From positions 1-64,000 of the forward strand of contig NZ_WBMR01000031.1 of the NCBI RefSeq assembly GCF_008923365.1: a stretch of 64,000 bases of DNA, given 5' to 3'. Positions 34,009 to 42,002 of this stretch are shown here, in pieces. A program made the position numbers and the translations under genes. The notes under the pieces were generated by a model. That model ran no database searches. It worked only from the letters and a program-made list of their open reading frames with translations, and had not been told where the DNA came from. The stretch's first letter is position 1. Each line of letters begins with the position of its first letter. The DNA is from Actinomadura montaniterrae (GTDB lineage Bacteria > Actinomycetota > Actinomycetes > Streptosporangiales > Streptosporangiaceae).

Positions 34009-34779
34009 ATGCAGGTAAGGAGCGAGCGCCGCGGGCCCGTCACGACCGTGATCATGTCCCGTCCGGAGGCGCGCAACGCCGTGGACGGGGCGACCGCGGA
34101 CGGGCTCGCGGCGGCGTTCCGCGCGTTCGACGCCGACCCGGACGCGAGCGTCGCCGTCCTGTGGGGCGAGGGCGGGACGTTCTGCGCGGGCGCCGACCTG
34201 AAGTCGATCGGCACCGAGCGGAGCCCGCGGGTGGACGCGCCGCCCGCCGACGGCCCGCTCGGCTGCACCCGGATGCGGCTGTCGAAGCCGGTGATCGCGG
34301 CCGTCGCGGGGCACGCGGTCGCGGGCGGCATGGAGCTGGCGCTCTGGTGCGACCTGCGGGTCGTCGAGGAGGACGCGACGTTCGGCGTGTACTGCCGCCG
34401 CTGGGGCGTGCCGCTGGTGGACGGCGGGACGTTCCGGCTGCCCCGCCTCATTGGGACGAGCCGCGCCATGGACCTGATCCTCACGGGCCGTCCGGTCGGC
34501 GCGCGGGAGGCGTTCGACATCGGCCTCGCGAACCGGCTCGTCCCGCCGGGGACGTCCCGGGAGGCGGCGGAGGAGCTGGCGGCGGACCTCGCCCGGTTCC
34601 CGCAGGCGTGCCTGCGCAACGACCGCATGTCCGTCCTGGACGCGGAGGGCCTGCCGGAGGACGAGGCGCTCGCCGTCGAGTACCGCCACGGCCTAGGCTC
34701 CCTGCAGGACGCCCTCGAAGGCGCCGGACGATTCACCGCCGGCCAGGGCCGCCACGGAGACTTCACTGACCTGGGCTAA
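34009..34779 (+). CDS. Crotonase-fold enoyl-CoA hydratase/isomerase family protein
   Basis: A 256-residue crotonase-superfamily protein. The oxyanion loop FCAGADLKSI (58-67) and VAGGMELALWCDL (104-116) are present; the latter carries E109, the equivalent of hydratase Glu144. The second catalytic Glu (164 in rat crotonase) corresponds to C129 in FGVYCRRWGVP, so canonical hydration is doubtful. Isomerase, hydrolase or a specialised lyase activity is possible. It starts 1 bp after the acyl-CoA dehydrogenase stop, so the two are cotranscribed. Downstream 34780-34859 contains a TAACCCGGCACTTACGG stretch and a possible promoter for the P450, then the dispersed repeat. Confidence 0.85.
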   Translation: MQVRSERRGPVTTVIMSRPEARNAVDGATADGLAAAFRAFDADPDASVAVLWGEGGTFCAGADLKSIGTERSPRVDAPPADGPLGCTRMRLSKPVIAAVAGHAVAGGMELALWCDLRVVEEDATFGVYCRRWGVPLVDGGTFRLPRLIGTSRAMDLILTGRPVGAREAFDIGLANRLVPPGTSREAAEELAADLARFPQACLRNDRMSVLDAEGLPEDEALAVEYRHGLGSLQDALEGAGRFTAGQGRHGDFTDLG

Positions 34780-34859
34780 TGGCGCCCGCGAGTAACCCGG
34801 CACTTACGGTCACGCCCACGGCGTTCTAAGCTCGACTTTCAACCACCCGAGCGTTGCGA

Positions 34860-34994
34860 TCGCGAGCGAAGCCGGATTCGAGCTTGCGAGAATCCGATCG
34901 CGCAGCGAGCCCCTGGGCGAGCCGGAGCGATGCAGCGATCGCCGCAATGCCCGTTGAAGGAAGGCCCTCCAGGGCCTGACGCCGAGGGCAGTGC
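34860..34994 (+). repeat. Dispersed structured repeat, copy A
   Basis: About 135 bp, matching the reverse complement of 60074-60210 at about 119 of 137 aligned positions by hand count. It contains a hairpin CGGATTC/GAATCCG (34873-34879 with 34890-34896), a fully conserved block at 34897-34908 (ATCGCGCAGCGA), GGAGCGATGCAGCGATCGCC, and a second hairpin AGGCCC-TCCA-GGGCCT (34962-34977). The two copies differ in the first stem by paired substitutions that keep pairing. It ends 14 bp before the P450 start and just before its AAAAGGAG site, so it may lie in that 5' untranslated region. Confidence 0.9.
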
Positions 34995-35007
34995 CAAAAG
35001 GAGCAGC

Positions 35008-36255
35008 ATGACCCTGAGCGTGGACGAGGCGGGCCGGGCGCTCGCGGATCCGAAGGCGTACGCCGACGACGCGCGGCTGCACGAGGCGCTCGCGCTGCTG
35101 CGGCGCGAGGCGCCGGTGCGGTGGGTGGAGGCGCCGGACTACACGCCCTTCTGGGCGATCACGAAGCACGCGGACGTGCTGGAGATCGAGCGGAACCACG
35201 AGATCTTCCTGAACGCGCCGCGGCCGCTGCTCGGCACCGCCGAGTTCGACGAGCTGAACCGGCAGCGCGCCGAGCAGGGCATCGCGCTGCGCACGCTGAT
35301 CCACATGGACGACCCCGACCACCGGGTCGTCCGGGCGATCGGCGCGGACTGGTTCCGGCCGCGCGCGATGCGGGCGCTGGAGCCGCGCGTGAAGGAGCTG
35401 GCGAAGCGGTACGTCGACCGGATGGTGGAGTTCGGCGGCGAGTGCGACTTCGCGCGGCAGGTCGCGGTGCACTTCCCGCTGTACGTCATCCTGTCGCTGC
35501 TCGGCCTGCCGGAGAGCGACTTCGACCGGATGCTGAAGCTGACGCAGGAGCTGTTCGGCGGCGACGACGACGAGCTGCAGCGCGGCCAGTCGAACGAGGA
35601 GAAGCTGCAGGTCCTGCTGGACTTCTTCGCGTACTTCCAGGGCCTGACGGAGGAGCGCCGCAAGCATCCGACCGACGACCTCGCGTCCGCCATCGCGAAC
35701 GCGCGGATCGACGGTGAGCCGCTCAACGACTTCGACACCGCGTCGTACTACGTCATCATCGCGACGGCCGGGCACGACACGACCAGCGCGACGATCGCGG
35801 GCGGCCTGCAGGCCCTCATCGAGCACCCCGACCAGCGGAAACGGCTCACCGAGAACCCGGAGCTGATGCCGCTCGCGGTGGACGAGATGATCCGCTGGGT
35901 CACGCCGGTGAAGGAGTTCATGCGGACCGCGACCCGCGACTACGAGCTGCGCGGCACGACGATCCGCGAGGGCGACGCGGTGCTGCTGTCCTACCCGTCC
36001 GCGAACCGCGACGAGGAGGTGTTCGACGACCCGTTCGCGTTCGACGTGGGCCGTGACCCGAACAAGCACCTGGCGTTCGGGTTCGGCGTGCACTACTGCC
36101 TGGGCGCGGCGCTGGCCCGCATCGAGGTCCGCGCCTTCTTCGAGGAGCTGCTGCCGCGGCTCGGCTCGATCGAGCTCGCGGGCCCGGCGGAGAGCATCGC
36201 GACCACGTTCGTCGGCGGCCTGAAGCGGCTGCCCGTCCGCTACTCGCTGGCCTGA
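35008..36255 (+). CDS. Cytochrome P450
   Basis: A 415-residue soluble bacterial P450. Key elements: I-helix oxygen-binding motif AGHDTT (254-259), E293-x-x-R296 (DEMIRW), and the heme loop FGFGVHYCLGAALAR with ligand C364. The ATG has AAAAGGAG at good spacing. The sequence style is close to the CYP125/CYP142-like steroid- and alkyl-hydroxylating families, but this is an impression, not a family assignment. It needs a ferredoxin and reductase, none of which is next to it. A Zn-alcohol dehydrogenase follows after 12 bp, suggesting hydroxylation then oxidation of the alcohol. Confidence 0.93.
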   Translation: MTLSVDEAGRALADPKAYADDARLHEALALLRREAPVRWVEAPDYTPFWAITKHADVLEIERNHEIFLNAPRPLLGTAEFDELNRQRAEQGIALRTLIHMDDPDHRVVRAIGADWFRPRAMRALEPRVKELAKRYVDRMVEFGGECDFARQVAVHFPLYVILSLLGLPESDFDRMLKLTQELFGGDDDELQRGQSNEEKLQVLLDFFAYFQGLTEERRKHPTDDLASAIANARIDGEPLNDFDTASYYVIIATAGHDTTSATIAGGLQALIEHPDQRKRLTENPELMPLAVDEMIRWVTPVKEFMRTATRDYELRGTTIREGDAVLLSYPSANRDEEVFDDPFAFDVGRDPNKHLAFGFGVHYCLGAALARIEVRAFFEELLPRLGSIELAGPAESIATTFVGGLKRLPVRYSLA

Positions 36256-36267
36256 GAGGACGCCCTC

Positions 36268-37362
36268 GTGCAGATCGACGCCGCGGTGCTGCGCGCCGCA
36301 GACGCCCCCTACACGATCGAGCGCGTGGAGCTCGCAGACCCGGGGCCGGGCGAGATCGTCGTCCGGATCGCGGGCGTCGGGATGTGCCACACCGACCTGC
36401 TCGGACGGGTGCCGGGCGACCTGGTCGGCAAGCCGGTGATCCTCGGGCACGAGGGGTCCGGGGTGGTCGAGGCGGTGGGGCCGGGCGTCGCCGGCGTCAC
36501 CCGGGGCGACCACGTGGTCATGTCGTTCGACTCGTGCGGGACCTGCGCGAACTGCCGGGACGCGAAGCCCGGCGCGTGCCCGCAGATGGCCGCGCTGAAC
36601 ATGATCGCGGTGCCGCTGGACGGCACGCCCCGCGCTCTCGACGCCGGCGGGAACGCGGTCGGCAACCGCTGGTTCGGGCAGTCGTCGTTCGCGTCGCACG
36701 CGCTCGGCACCGTGCGGAACGTCGTCCCGGTGACCAAGGACGTGCCGCTGGAGAAGCTCGGCCCGCTCGGCTGCGGCGTGCAGACGGGCGCCGCGTCGGT
36801 GCTGGTCTCGCTCGGCGTCCGCGCCGGCGACAGCATCGCGGTGTTCGGCGCGGGCGCGGTCGGGCTCTCGGCGGTGATGGCGGCGAAGGTCGCGGGCGCC
36901 ACCACGATCGTCGCGGTCGACCTGAACGACGCGCGCCTCGACCTGGCCCGCGAGCTCGGCGCCACCCACACGATCAACGGCGCCGACGACGACATCGCCG
37001 GTCGGATCCGGGGGTTGTCGGGCGGCGAGGGCGTCCAGTACTCCTTCGACACGACCGCCGTCCCGTCCGTGGTGTCGGCGGCCGTCGCGTCGCTGCGCAC
37101 CACCGGCGTCTGCGGCCTCGTCGGCGTCGGGTCCGAGGAGTACCGGCTCGACCCGAACCTGCTGCTCATGGGCCGGACGGTCAAGGGCATCATCGAGGGC
37201 GACGCCGTCCCGCACACCTTCATCCCGATGATGATCGACCTGTGGCGCAAGGGCCTGTTCCCCTTCGACCGCCTCATCGAGACCTATCCGCTCGACCAGA
37301 TCAACCAGGCGGAGGCGGACGTGACGTCCGGCAAGGTCGTCAAGCCGGTCCTGATCCCGTAG
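36268..37362 (+). CDS. Zinc-dependent alcohol dehydrogenase (MDR family)
   Basis: A 364-residue medium-chain dehydrogenase. The catalytic Zn ligand Cys is in GVGMCHTDLLGR, GHEGSG gives the second ligand region, and CGTCANCRDAKPGAC is the structural Zn loop. The nucleotide-binding AVFGAGAVGLSAVMAAKVAG and the acidic AVDLND favour NAD over NADP. This is the aryl/benzyl-alcohol dehydrogenase style (XylB-like). GTG start with GAGAGGA about 8 nt upstream. Operon with the P450: the likely pathway is alcohol produced by the P450, then aldehyde. No aldehyde dehydrogenase is adjacent. Confidence 0.92.
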   Translation: MQIDAAVLRAADAPYTIERVELADPGPGEIVVRIAGVGMCHTDLLGRVPGDLVGKPVILGHEGSGVVEAVGPGVAGVTRGDHVVMSFDSCGTCANCRDAKPGACPQMAALNMIAVPLDGTPRALDAGGNAVGNRWFGQSSFASHALGTVRNVVPVTKDVPLEKLGPLGCGVQTGAASVLVSLGVRAGDSIAVFGAGAVGLSAVMAAKVAGATTIVAVDLNDARLDLARELGATHTINGADDDIAGRIRGLSGGEGVQYSFDTTAVPSVVSAAVASLRTTGVCGLVGVGSEEYRLDPNLLLMGRTVKGIIEGDAVPHTFIPMMIDLWRKGLFPFDRLIETYPLDQINQAEADVTSGKVVKPVLIP

Positions 37363-37380
37363 GCATCCCCTGGACGTCCC

Positions 37381-38289
37381 CTAGACGACGCGGTGGAGGA
37401 GGTCGCGGCCGGAGGCGAGGCGGCGGCAGTTCTCCGCCGCGACCTCGAAGTACCGGTCCCACGTCTCGCCGGTCAGCCACGCGACGTGCGGCATCACGGC
37501 GACGTTGCCGAGCGCGAGCAGCGGGTTCCCCGGATCGACCGGCTCGCGCTCGAACACGTCCAGGCCGGCGCCGCCGAGATGCCCGGACGTCAGCGCCGCG
37601 ACCAGCGCGGCCTCGTCGATCACCGCGCCGCGCGCCGTGTTCACCACGACCGCGCCGGGCGGCAGCAGCGCGAGCCGCTCGGCGTTCAGCAGGTGGTGCG
37701 TCTCGTCGGTCAGCGGGACGTGCACCGACAGCACGTCGCTCGCCCGCAGCAGGTCGTCCAGCTCCCGCCAGGACGGGTCGTCGCGGCGCGGCCGCCGCGA
37801 GGTGTACAGGACGCGGGCGCCGACCGCCTCCAGCATCCCGCGCAGCAGCCCCGCGATCTCGCCGCCGCCGAGCAGCCCGACCGTCCGGCCCCTCAGCTCA
37901 CCGCCGACCAGCGACCGGGCGGCGGGCCAGCCCTCGCCGCGCCGCGTCCGCGCGTCGAACGCGACCAGCTTGCGCAGCGCCGCGAGCATCAGCAGCAGGC
38001 TCGTCTCCGCGACGGCCTGCGCGTTGCGGCCCGGCATGTTCGCGACCGCGATCCCGCGCCCGGCGGCGGCGTCCAGGTCGATGGTGTTCACCCCGGTGCC
38101 GAGCTTCTGGATCAGCTTGAGCTTCGGCGCCCGGTCCATGTCGGCGGCGGTCAGCGGGCGCAGCACGTGCCAGATGACCTCGGTGTCCGGCAGCAGCTCG
38201 CGGAAGCGGGCGTCGTCCTGCTCGGAGCAGGAGACGATGTCCAGGCCGGGCTCGGTGTGGTCCATGTCGTAGTGCAGCAGCACCCGCAT
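37381..38289 (-). CDS. D-2-hydroxyacid dehydrogenase
   Basis: A 302-residue NAD-dependent dehydrogenase of the glycerate/phosphoglycerate dehydrogenase family. The NAD motif GLLGGGEIAGLL is at about 138-149 and the catalytic triad R220 (NTARGAVID), E249 (FEREPVDP) and H268 (VMPHVAW) is complete. It reduces a 2-oxoacid to the D-hydroxyacid or the reverse; substrate unknown. ATG 38289 is preferred because GAGAGGGA is just upstream; a longer 38313 start has none. Convergent with the P450/ADH operon and apparently monocistronic. Confidence 0.9.
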   Translation of the reverse strand: MRVLLHYDMDHTEPGLDIVSCSEQDDARFRELLPDTEVIWHVLRPLTAADMDRAPKLKLIQKLGTGVNTIDLDAAAGRGIAVANMPGRNAQAVAETSLLLMLAALRKLVAFDARTRRGEGWPAARSLVGGELRGRTVGLLGGGEIAGLLRGMLEAVGARVLYTSRRPRRDDPSWRELDDLLRASDVLSVHVPLTDETHHLLNAERLALLPPGAVVVNTARGAVIDEAALVAALTSGHLGGAGLDVFEREPVDPGNPLLALGNVAVMPHVAWLTGETWDRYFEVAAENCRRLASGRDLLHRVV

Positions 38290-38366
38290 CCTGGTCCCTC
38301 TCGGTCGGTTCACGTTCGCCGAACCCGGCCGCCGCGACCGGTGTTCCGCGGGCTATCTTTCCGATC

Positions 38367-38762
38367 GTGACGCATACCGCGAGCCCCGGAGGGGCCGCCC
38401 CCGACGGACGCGCCGCCTCCGCGCTCCGCTTCCTCGCCGAGATCATCGCCTGGGTCGCCGCGCCCTGGGCCCTCGCACCGCACTCGATCGTCCTCGCGGT
38501 GCTCGCCGACGTCGTCCTGATCGGCCTGCCGACCGTGTTCTCCACGCCCGGCGACAAGGCCCGCGTCATGGTCCCGGTGCCCGGTGTCGTGACGATCGGG
38601 CTGGTGCTCCTCCAGCTCGCCGCGGCCGTCGCCGCGTCCTGGGCCGCCTGGCCGATGCCCGTCGCGGTCGCGGTGACGGTGCTGTGCGCGGCGGTCGTCG
38701 CGTTCGAGCAGCCGCGCTGGCGGTGGTTGGTCCGCCGCGCCCCGGAAAGGGAACCGGTATGA
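38367..38762 (+). CDS. DUF2568 (YrdB-like) small membrane protein
   Basis: A 131-residue protein with four predicted helices (for example ALRFLAEIIAWVAAPWALAP, TIGLVLLQLAAAVAASWAAW, AVAVTVLCAAVVAF) and a basic C-terminus, matching the small DUF2568 family of unknown function. GTG start close to a possible -10 (GGCTATCTTT), so the mRNA may be nearly leaderless. The stop overlaps the ATG of the nitronate monooxygenase gene by 4 bp (ATGA), so the two are coupled. Confidence 0.8.
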   Translation: MTHTASPGGAAPDGRAASALRFLAEIIAWVAAPWALAPHSIVLAVLADVVLIGLPTVFSTPGDKARVMVPVPGVVTIGLVLLQLAAAVAASWAAWPMPVAVAVTVLCAAVVAFEQPRWRWLVRRAPEREPV

Positions 38763-39769
38763 CGGCATCCTGGCTTCCCGACCTGCCGATCGTCCAGGCG
38801 CCGATGGCGGGCGGGCCGTCCACGCCGGAGCTCGCCGCCGCCGTGTCGGACGCGGGCGGGCTCGGCTTCCTCGGCGCCGGCTACAAGACGGCCGGCGCCA
38901 TGCGCGCCGACATCGACCGGACGCGCGCGCTGACGTCCCGCCCGTTCGGCGTGAACCTCTTCATGCCGTCGCACGACGACGTCGACCCGGCCGCCGTCGC
39001 CGCCTACCGCGACGCCCTCGCGCCCGAGGCGCGGCGGCTTGGCGTCGACCCCGGCACCCCGGCGGCCCGCGACGACGCCTACGACGCCAAGATCGCCGAC
39101 CTGCTGTCCGACCCGCCCGCCGTCGTGAGCTTCACGTTCGGCTGCCCGGACGACGCCGTCGTCCGCGCCTTCCAGGAGCGCGGCGTCGTCGTGGCCGTCA
39201 CCGTGACGACCGCCGAGGAGGCCCGGCTCGCGTCGGCCGCCGACGCGCTGTGCGCGCAGGGCACCGAAGCGGGCGGCCACCGCGGCTCGTTCACCAACAC
39301 CTTCGACGGTGCGCTCCCGCTCCGCGACCTGCTCCGCGACGTCCTCGCCGTCACGGACCGTCCGGTCATCGCCGCCGGCGGCCTCGGCACCCCGGACGAC
39401 GTGGCCGAGATCCTGTCGCTCGGCGCCGTCGCGGCCCAGCTCGGGACGGCCTTCCTGCGCTGCCCGGAGAGCGGCGCGAGCGCCCTGCACGAGGCCGCGC
39501 TCGCCGATCCCCGCTTCACCTCCACCGCGATGACCAGGGCGTTCAGCGGACGGCCCGCGCGCGGCCTGGTCAACCGGTTCCTCACCGAGCACTCCGCCGG
39601 AGCGCCCGCCGCCTACCCGGACGTCCACTACGTGACGTCGCCGCTCCGCAAGGCCGCCGCCGCGCAGGGCGACCCGGACATCGTCAACCTCTGGGCCGGC
39701 ACCGCGTTCCGCGCCGCCGCCGAGGCCCCGGCCGCAGACCTCGTCGGGCACCTGGCGTCCCGCATCTGA
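38759..39769 (+). CDS. Nitronate monooxygenase (2-nitropropane dioxygenase family)
   Basis: A 336-residue FMN-dependent TIM-barrel enzyme that oxidises nitroalkanes and alkyl nitronates such as propionate-3-nitronate. The N-terminal IVQAPMAGGPSTPELAAAVS and the catalytic His H174 in GTEAGGHRGSF are present. FMN-binding loops are AAGGLGTPDDVAE and LGAVAAQLGTAFL. Translationally coupled to the upstream DUF2568 gene. Detoxification of nitro compounds in the cytoplasm is the likely role. Confidence 0.92.
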   Translation: MTASWLPDLPIVQAPMAGGPSTPELAAAVSDAGGLGFLGAGYKTAGAMRADIDRTRALTSRPFGVNLFMPSHDDVDPAAVAAYRDALAPEARRLGVDPGTPAARDDAYDAKIADLLSDPPAVVSFTFGCPDDAVVRAFQERGVVVAVTVTTAEEARLASAADALCAQGTEAGGHRGSFTNTFDGALPLRDLLRDVLAVTDRPVIAAGGLGTPDDVAEILSLGAVAAQLGTAFLRCPESGASALHEAALADPRFTSTAMTRAFSGRPARGLVNRFLTEHSAGAPAAYPDVHYVTSPLRKAAAAQGDPDIVNLWAGTAFRAAAEAPAADLVGHLASRI

Positions 39770-39794
39770 CCCGCGCTCGACCCGCTCGGCCGCG

Positions 39795-40889
39795 TCAGCC
39801 GACGGGGTCGTCCCGCAGGTTGCGCGGATGGCAGGCGACGTGGCGCCCGTCGCGGGTGAGGCCGGCGCCGCGCACGAGGTGGTCGGTGCCGTAGCCGCGG
39901 CGCTGCTGGTACGCCCAGTAGGCGGTGCGGGACGGGCCGGTCCACCGCTCGAAGATCATGACCTCGCGGGCGTCCGGGCCACCGGTCGCGTTGACGACGA
40001 GGTCGCCGGGCCCGAGCCGCGCGGGCGGGATCCGGTCGCAGTAGGACGCCAGCAGCGCGGCCGAGTTCGGGCCGGGCGCCGGTAACCCCAGCGCCATGGA
40101 CGCGTACCCCGACCCGTCGGCCCGGTAGCCCTGGTAGCTGGCCGCCTGGTCATAGGGCACCCGGCCGGGCGCGTGCGGATGCCAGCTTTGCGCGCGCGCG
40201 ACGACCTCGTGCCGGTAGATCGCGTGGACGGTGGCGCGAGTAGCGCGCGCGGGCGAGGCGGACGCGCGCGCGGGCCCGTCCGGGGACTCCTGCGCGTTGG
40301 TGCGCAGCGTCGTCCCGAGCAGCACGCCGGCGGCCCCGGAGACGAGCACGCACCCCGCCACGGCACCGACGAGCACCACCTTCGGACCACGCCTCCTCGG
40401 CACCGGCGGGGAGGCTGGCGATTCAGTCGATGCGCCAGCGGTCGGCGTAGGCGTCTCGCTGTCGGGCGCCGGCGGTCCGCCATCGGGCGCGGCCGTCTCG
40501 CCGTGCGACGGGGCCGTTTCGCGGGCCGGCGCGCTCGGCTCGCCGGGCGGCGCGGTCGGTTCGCCGCGCGGCGCGGTCGATGGCGCGACGTCGGGCGTTC
40601 CGGACGCGGCGGCCGCCTCGCGGGCCTGATCGGCGACGTCCCAGAGGGCCTCCAGGCGGTGCCGGTCCCCGCCGCACAGCTGCGCCAGCGCCGTGACGGC
40701 GGTGCGCGGCACGAAGGTCTCCCCGCCGAGCCAGCGGCTCCACGACGACCGGCTGGCGTGCGTCCGGCGCTCCAGGGAGCGCAGGTCGTGCCCGGACGCC
40801 GTGCGCAGCTCGCGCAGCTCGGTGAGCAGGACGCGGACCGCGTCCGGCAGGTCGTCGGGCAGTGGGGCCGGCGGGCGGCTTCGGCTCAT
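39795..40889 (-). CDS. Membrane-anchored HTH protein with catalytically dead NlpC/P60-like outer domain
   Basis: A 364-residue protein with three parts. Residues 17-90 are an XRE-like HTH (VLLTELRELRTASGHDLRSL and THASRSSWSRWLGGETFVP). A Pro/Ala/Glu/Ser-rich linker (100-165) leads to a transmembrane helix (about 170-193). Residues 222-360 are an NlpC/P60-like domain, about half identical to the protein encoded at 41268. The nucleophile Cys is Gly (RADGSGYASMAL, G259) and the His is Glu (REVMIFERW, E309), so it cannot work as a cysteine peptidase. ATG with GGAG upstream. Divergent from its active paralogue. Likely a one-component transmembrane sensor of cell-wall material. Confidence 0.83.
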   Translation of the reverse strand: MSRSRPPAPLPDDLPDAVRVLLTELRELRTASGHDLRSLERRTHASRSSWSRWLGGETFVPRTAVTALAQLCGGDRHRLEALWDVADQAREAAAASGTPDVAPSTAPRGEPTAPPGEPSAPARETAPSHGETAAPDGGPPAPDSETPTPTAGASTESPASPPVPRRRGPKVVLVGAVAGCVLVSGAAGVLLGTTLRTNAQESPDGPARASASPARATRATVHAIYRHEVVARAQSWHPHAPGRVPYDQAASYQGYRADGSGYASMALGLPAPGPNSAALLASYCDRIPPARLGPGDLVVNATGGPDAREVMIFERWTGPSRTAYWAYQQRRGYGTDHLVRGAGLTRDGRHVACHPRNLRDDPVG

Positions 40890-41267
40890 CGGTGCATCTC
40901 CTGCAGGTCGGACCGCAGGCCCGCAATGGGCCGCGGGCAACGCCCGGCACTCTCCGTCGCGGCGGACCATTATGCCCAGTCCGGCCGCTGGAATGGCCGG
41001 AACGGCAATCGTCGCCGTGCGTTCCCGAATGCGCACCAAGGGTGATCGGCGGCGGTGTCCCGCAAAGGCGCGGCTGTCCCGTCCGCGTCCCGTTCGGAGG
41101 GGTGTCTCTGCTGGTCAGAGCCTTGCGCGTGTCTCTTTGTCCCAACCTGGCCGCAAGGTCTCCGCAGCTCCGCAGAACGGTCTCTAACGTCTGCCGGGTC
41201 GATCGACGAAACCCGCTCACGGCGTCCTCGCGGACGCAATTCAACGACCATTCACGGAGGTTCATCA
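40890..41267. promoter_or_regulatory. Divergent promoter region of the HTH/NlpC pair
   Basis: The 378 bp between the two starts have no ORF of note. A GTGTCTCT direct repeat occurs at 41102-41109 and 41129-41136, and a related GGTCTCTAACGT at 41179-41190 could carry a -10 (TAACGT) for the plus-strand gene. I looked for a ydaO (c-di-AMP) riboswitch, which often precedes actinobacterial cell-wall hydrolases, and found none of its conserved blocks. Confidence 0.4.
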
Positions 41268-41852
41268 ATGGCTTCCCCTCGGGCCATCCTCATCGGGGCC
41301 GGCTCCCTCGCGCTCGCCGCCGGCACCGCCGCCGGGCTGATCGGGCTGACGTCCCCCGCCGAGCACTCCGCGGCGCCGCAGGGCGCGCGGCTGCAGGCCG
41401 ACGCCGGCGGGACCGTCGCGGTCGCGTCCGTCCCGAAGGTGACCCGCGCGCAGGTCATCGCCCGGGCCAAGACCTGGCACCCGCACACGAGCAGCCGCGT
41501 CCCCTACAGCCAGTCCAAGACCCATGGCGGCTACCGCACCGACTGCTCGGGCTACGCGTCCATGGCGCTGCGGCTGCCGAAGCCCGGCCCGAACACGGTC
41601 GGCCTCGCGTCCTCGACCTACAGCAAGCGGATCTCGATGTCGCAGCTCAAGACGGGCGACCTGGTGATCGACGCGATCGGGAGCAACACCACCCGGCACG
41701 TCGTCATCTTCGAGAAGTGGACGAGCAGCAAGCACACGGCCTACTGGGCCTACGAGCAGCGCGGCCACTACGGCACGGACCACCGCACCCGCACCTACGG
41801 GCTGGCCAAGGGCAGCCAGTACAAGGCGTACCGCCCGAAGAACATCACCTGA
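41268..41852 (+). CDS. Secreted NlpC/P60-like cysteine peptidase
   Basis: A 194-residue exported protein: signal-like helix (ILIGAGSLALAAGTAAGLIG, residues 7-26), a short linker and an NlpC/P60 or CHAP-type domain. The catalytic Cys C93 is in TDCSGYASMALRL, and His H144 follows in RHVVIFEKW, with AYWAYEQRGHYGTDHRT beyond. Expected to cleave peptidoglycan peptides outside the cell. The ATG has ACGGAGG upstream. A hairpin terminator follows at 41868. Its domain is the active counterpart of the divergent HTH protein's outer domain, so the pair probably arose by duplication. Confidence 0.86.
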   Translation: MASPRAILIGAGSLALAAGTAAGLIGLTSPAEHSAAPQGARLQADAGGTVAVASVPKVTRAQVIARAKTWHPHTSSRVPYSQSKTHGGYRTDCSGYASMALRLPKPGPNTVGLASSTYSKRISMSQLKTGDLVIDAIGSNTTRHVVIFEKWTSSKHTAYWAYEQRGHYGTDHRTRTYGLAKGSQYKAYRPKNIT

Positions 41853-41867
41853 CCGCTCCCCTCAGAC

Positions 41868-41899
41868 GCCCGGCCGGTGCGCTCCCACTCCGGCCGGGC
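41868..41899 (+). terminator. Terminator of the NlpC/P60-like gene
   Basis: GCCCGGCCGG and CCGGCCGGGC form a perfect 10-bp stem with a 12-nt loop, 15 bp after the stop. Confidence 0.75.
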
Positions 41900-42002
41900 C
41901 TCGCCCTTCCCTGCGGTGCGGTGGCGGTTTCCCTCCCGTGGGGGAGGCGGGTCGTGCCGGCGGGGGAGGTGCGGCGGGGGGTGCGCGCGCGACCGTCGAG
42001 GC

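Noticed and set aside
34930..35007. Upstream ATG for the P450 that adds MQRSPQCPLKEGPPG...
   Set aside because: The added residues come from the dispersed repeat; ATG 35008 has AAAAGGAG and gives the family length.
30000..40000. Secondary-metabolite gene cluster
   Set aside because: P450, dehydrogenases and crotonase are present, but no PKS, NRPS, terpene synthase or RiPP gene; the units are separately regulated.
40890..41267. c-di-AMP (ydaO) riboswitch before the NlpC/P60-like gene
   Set aside because: None of the conserved ydaO blocks is present on either strand.
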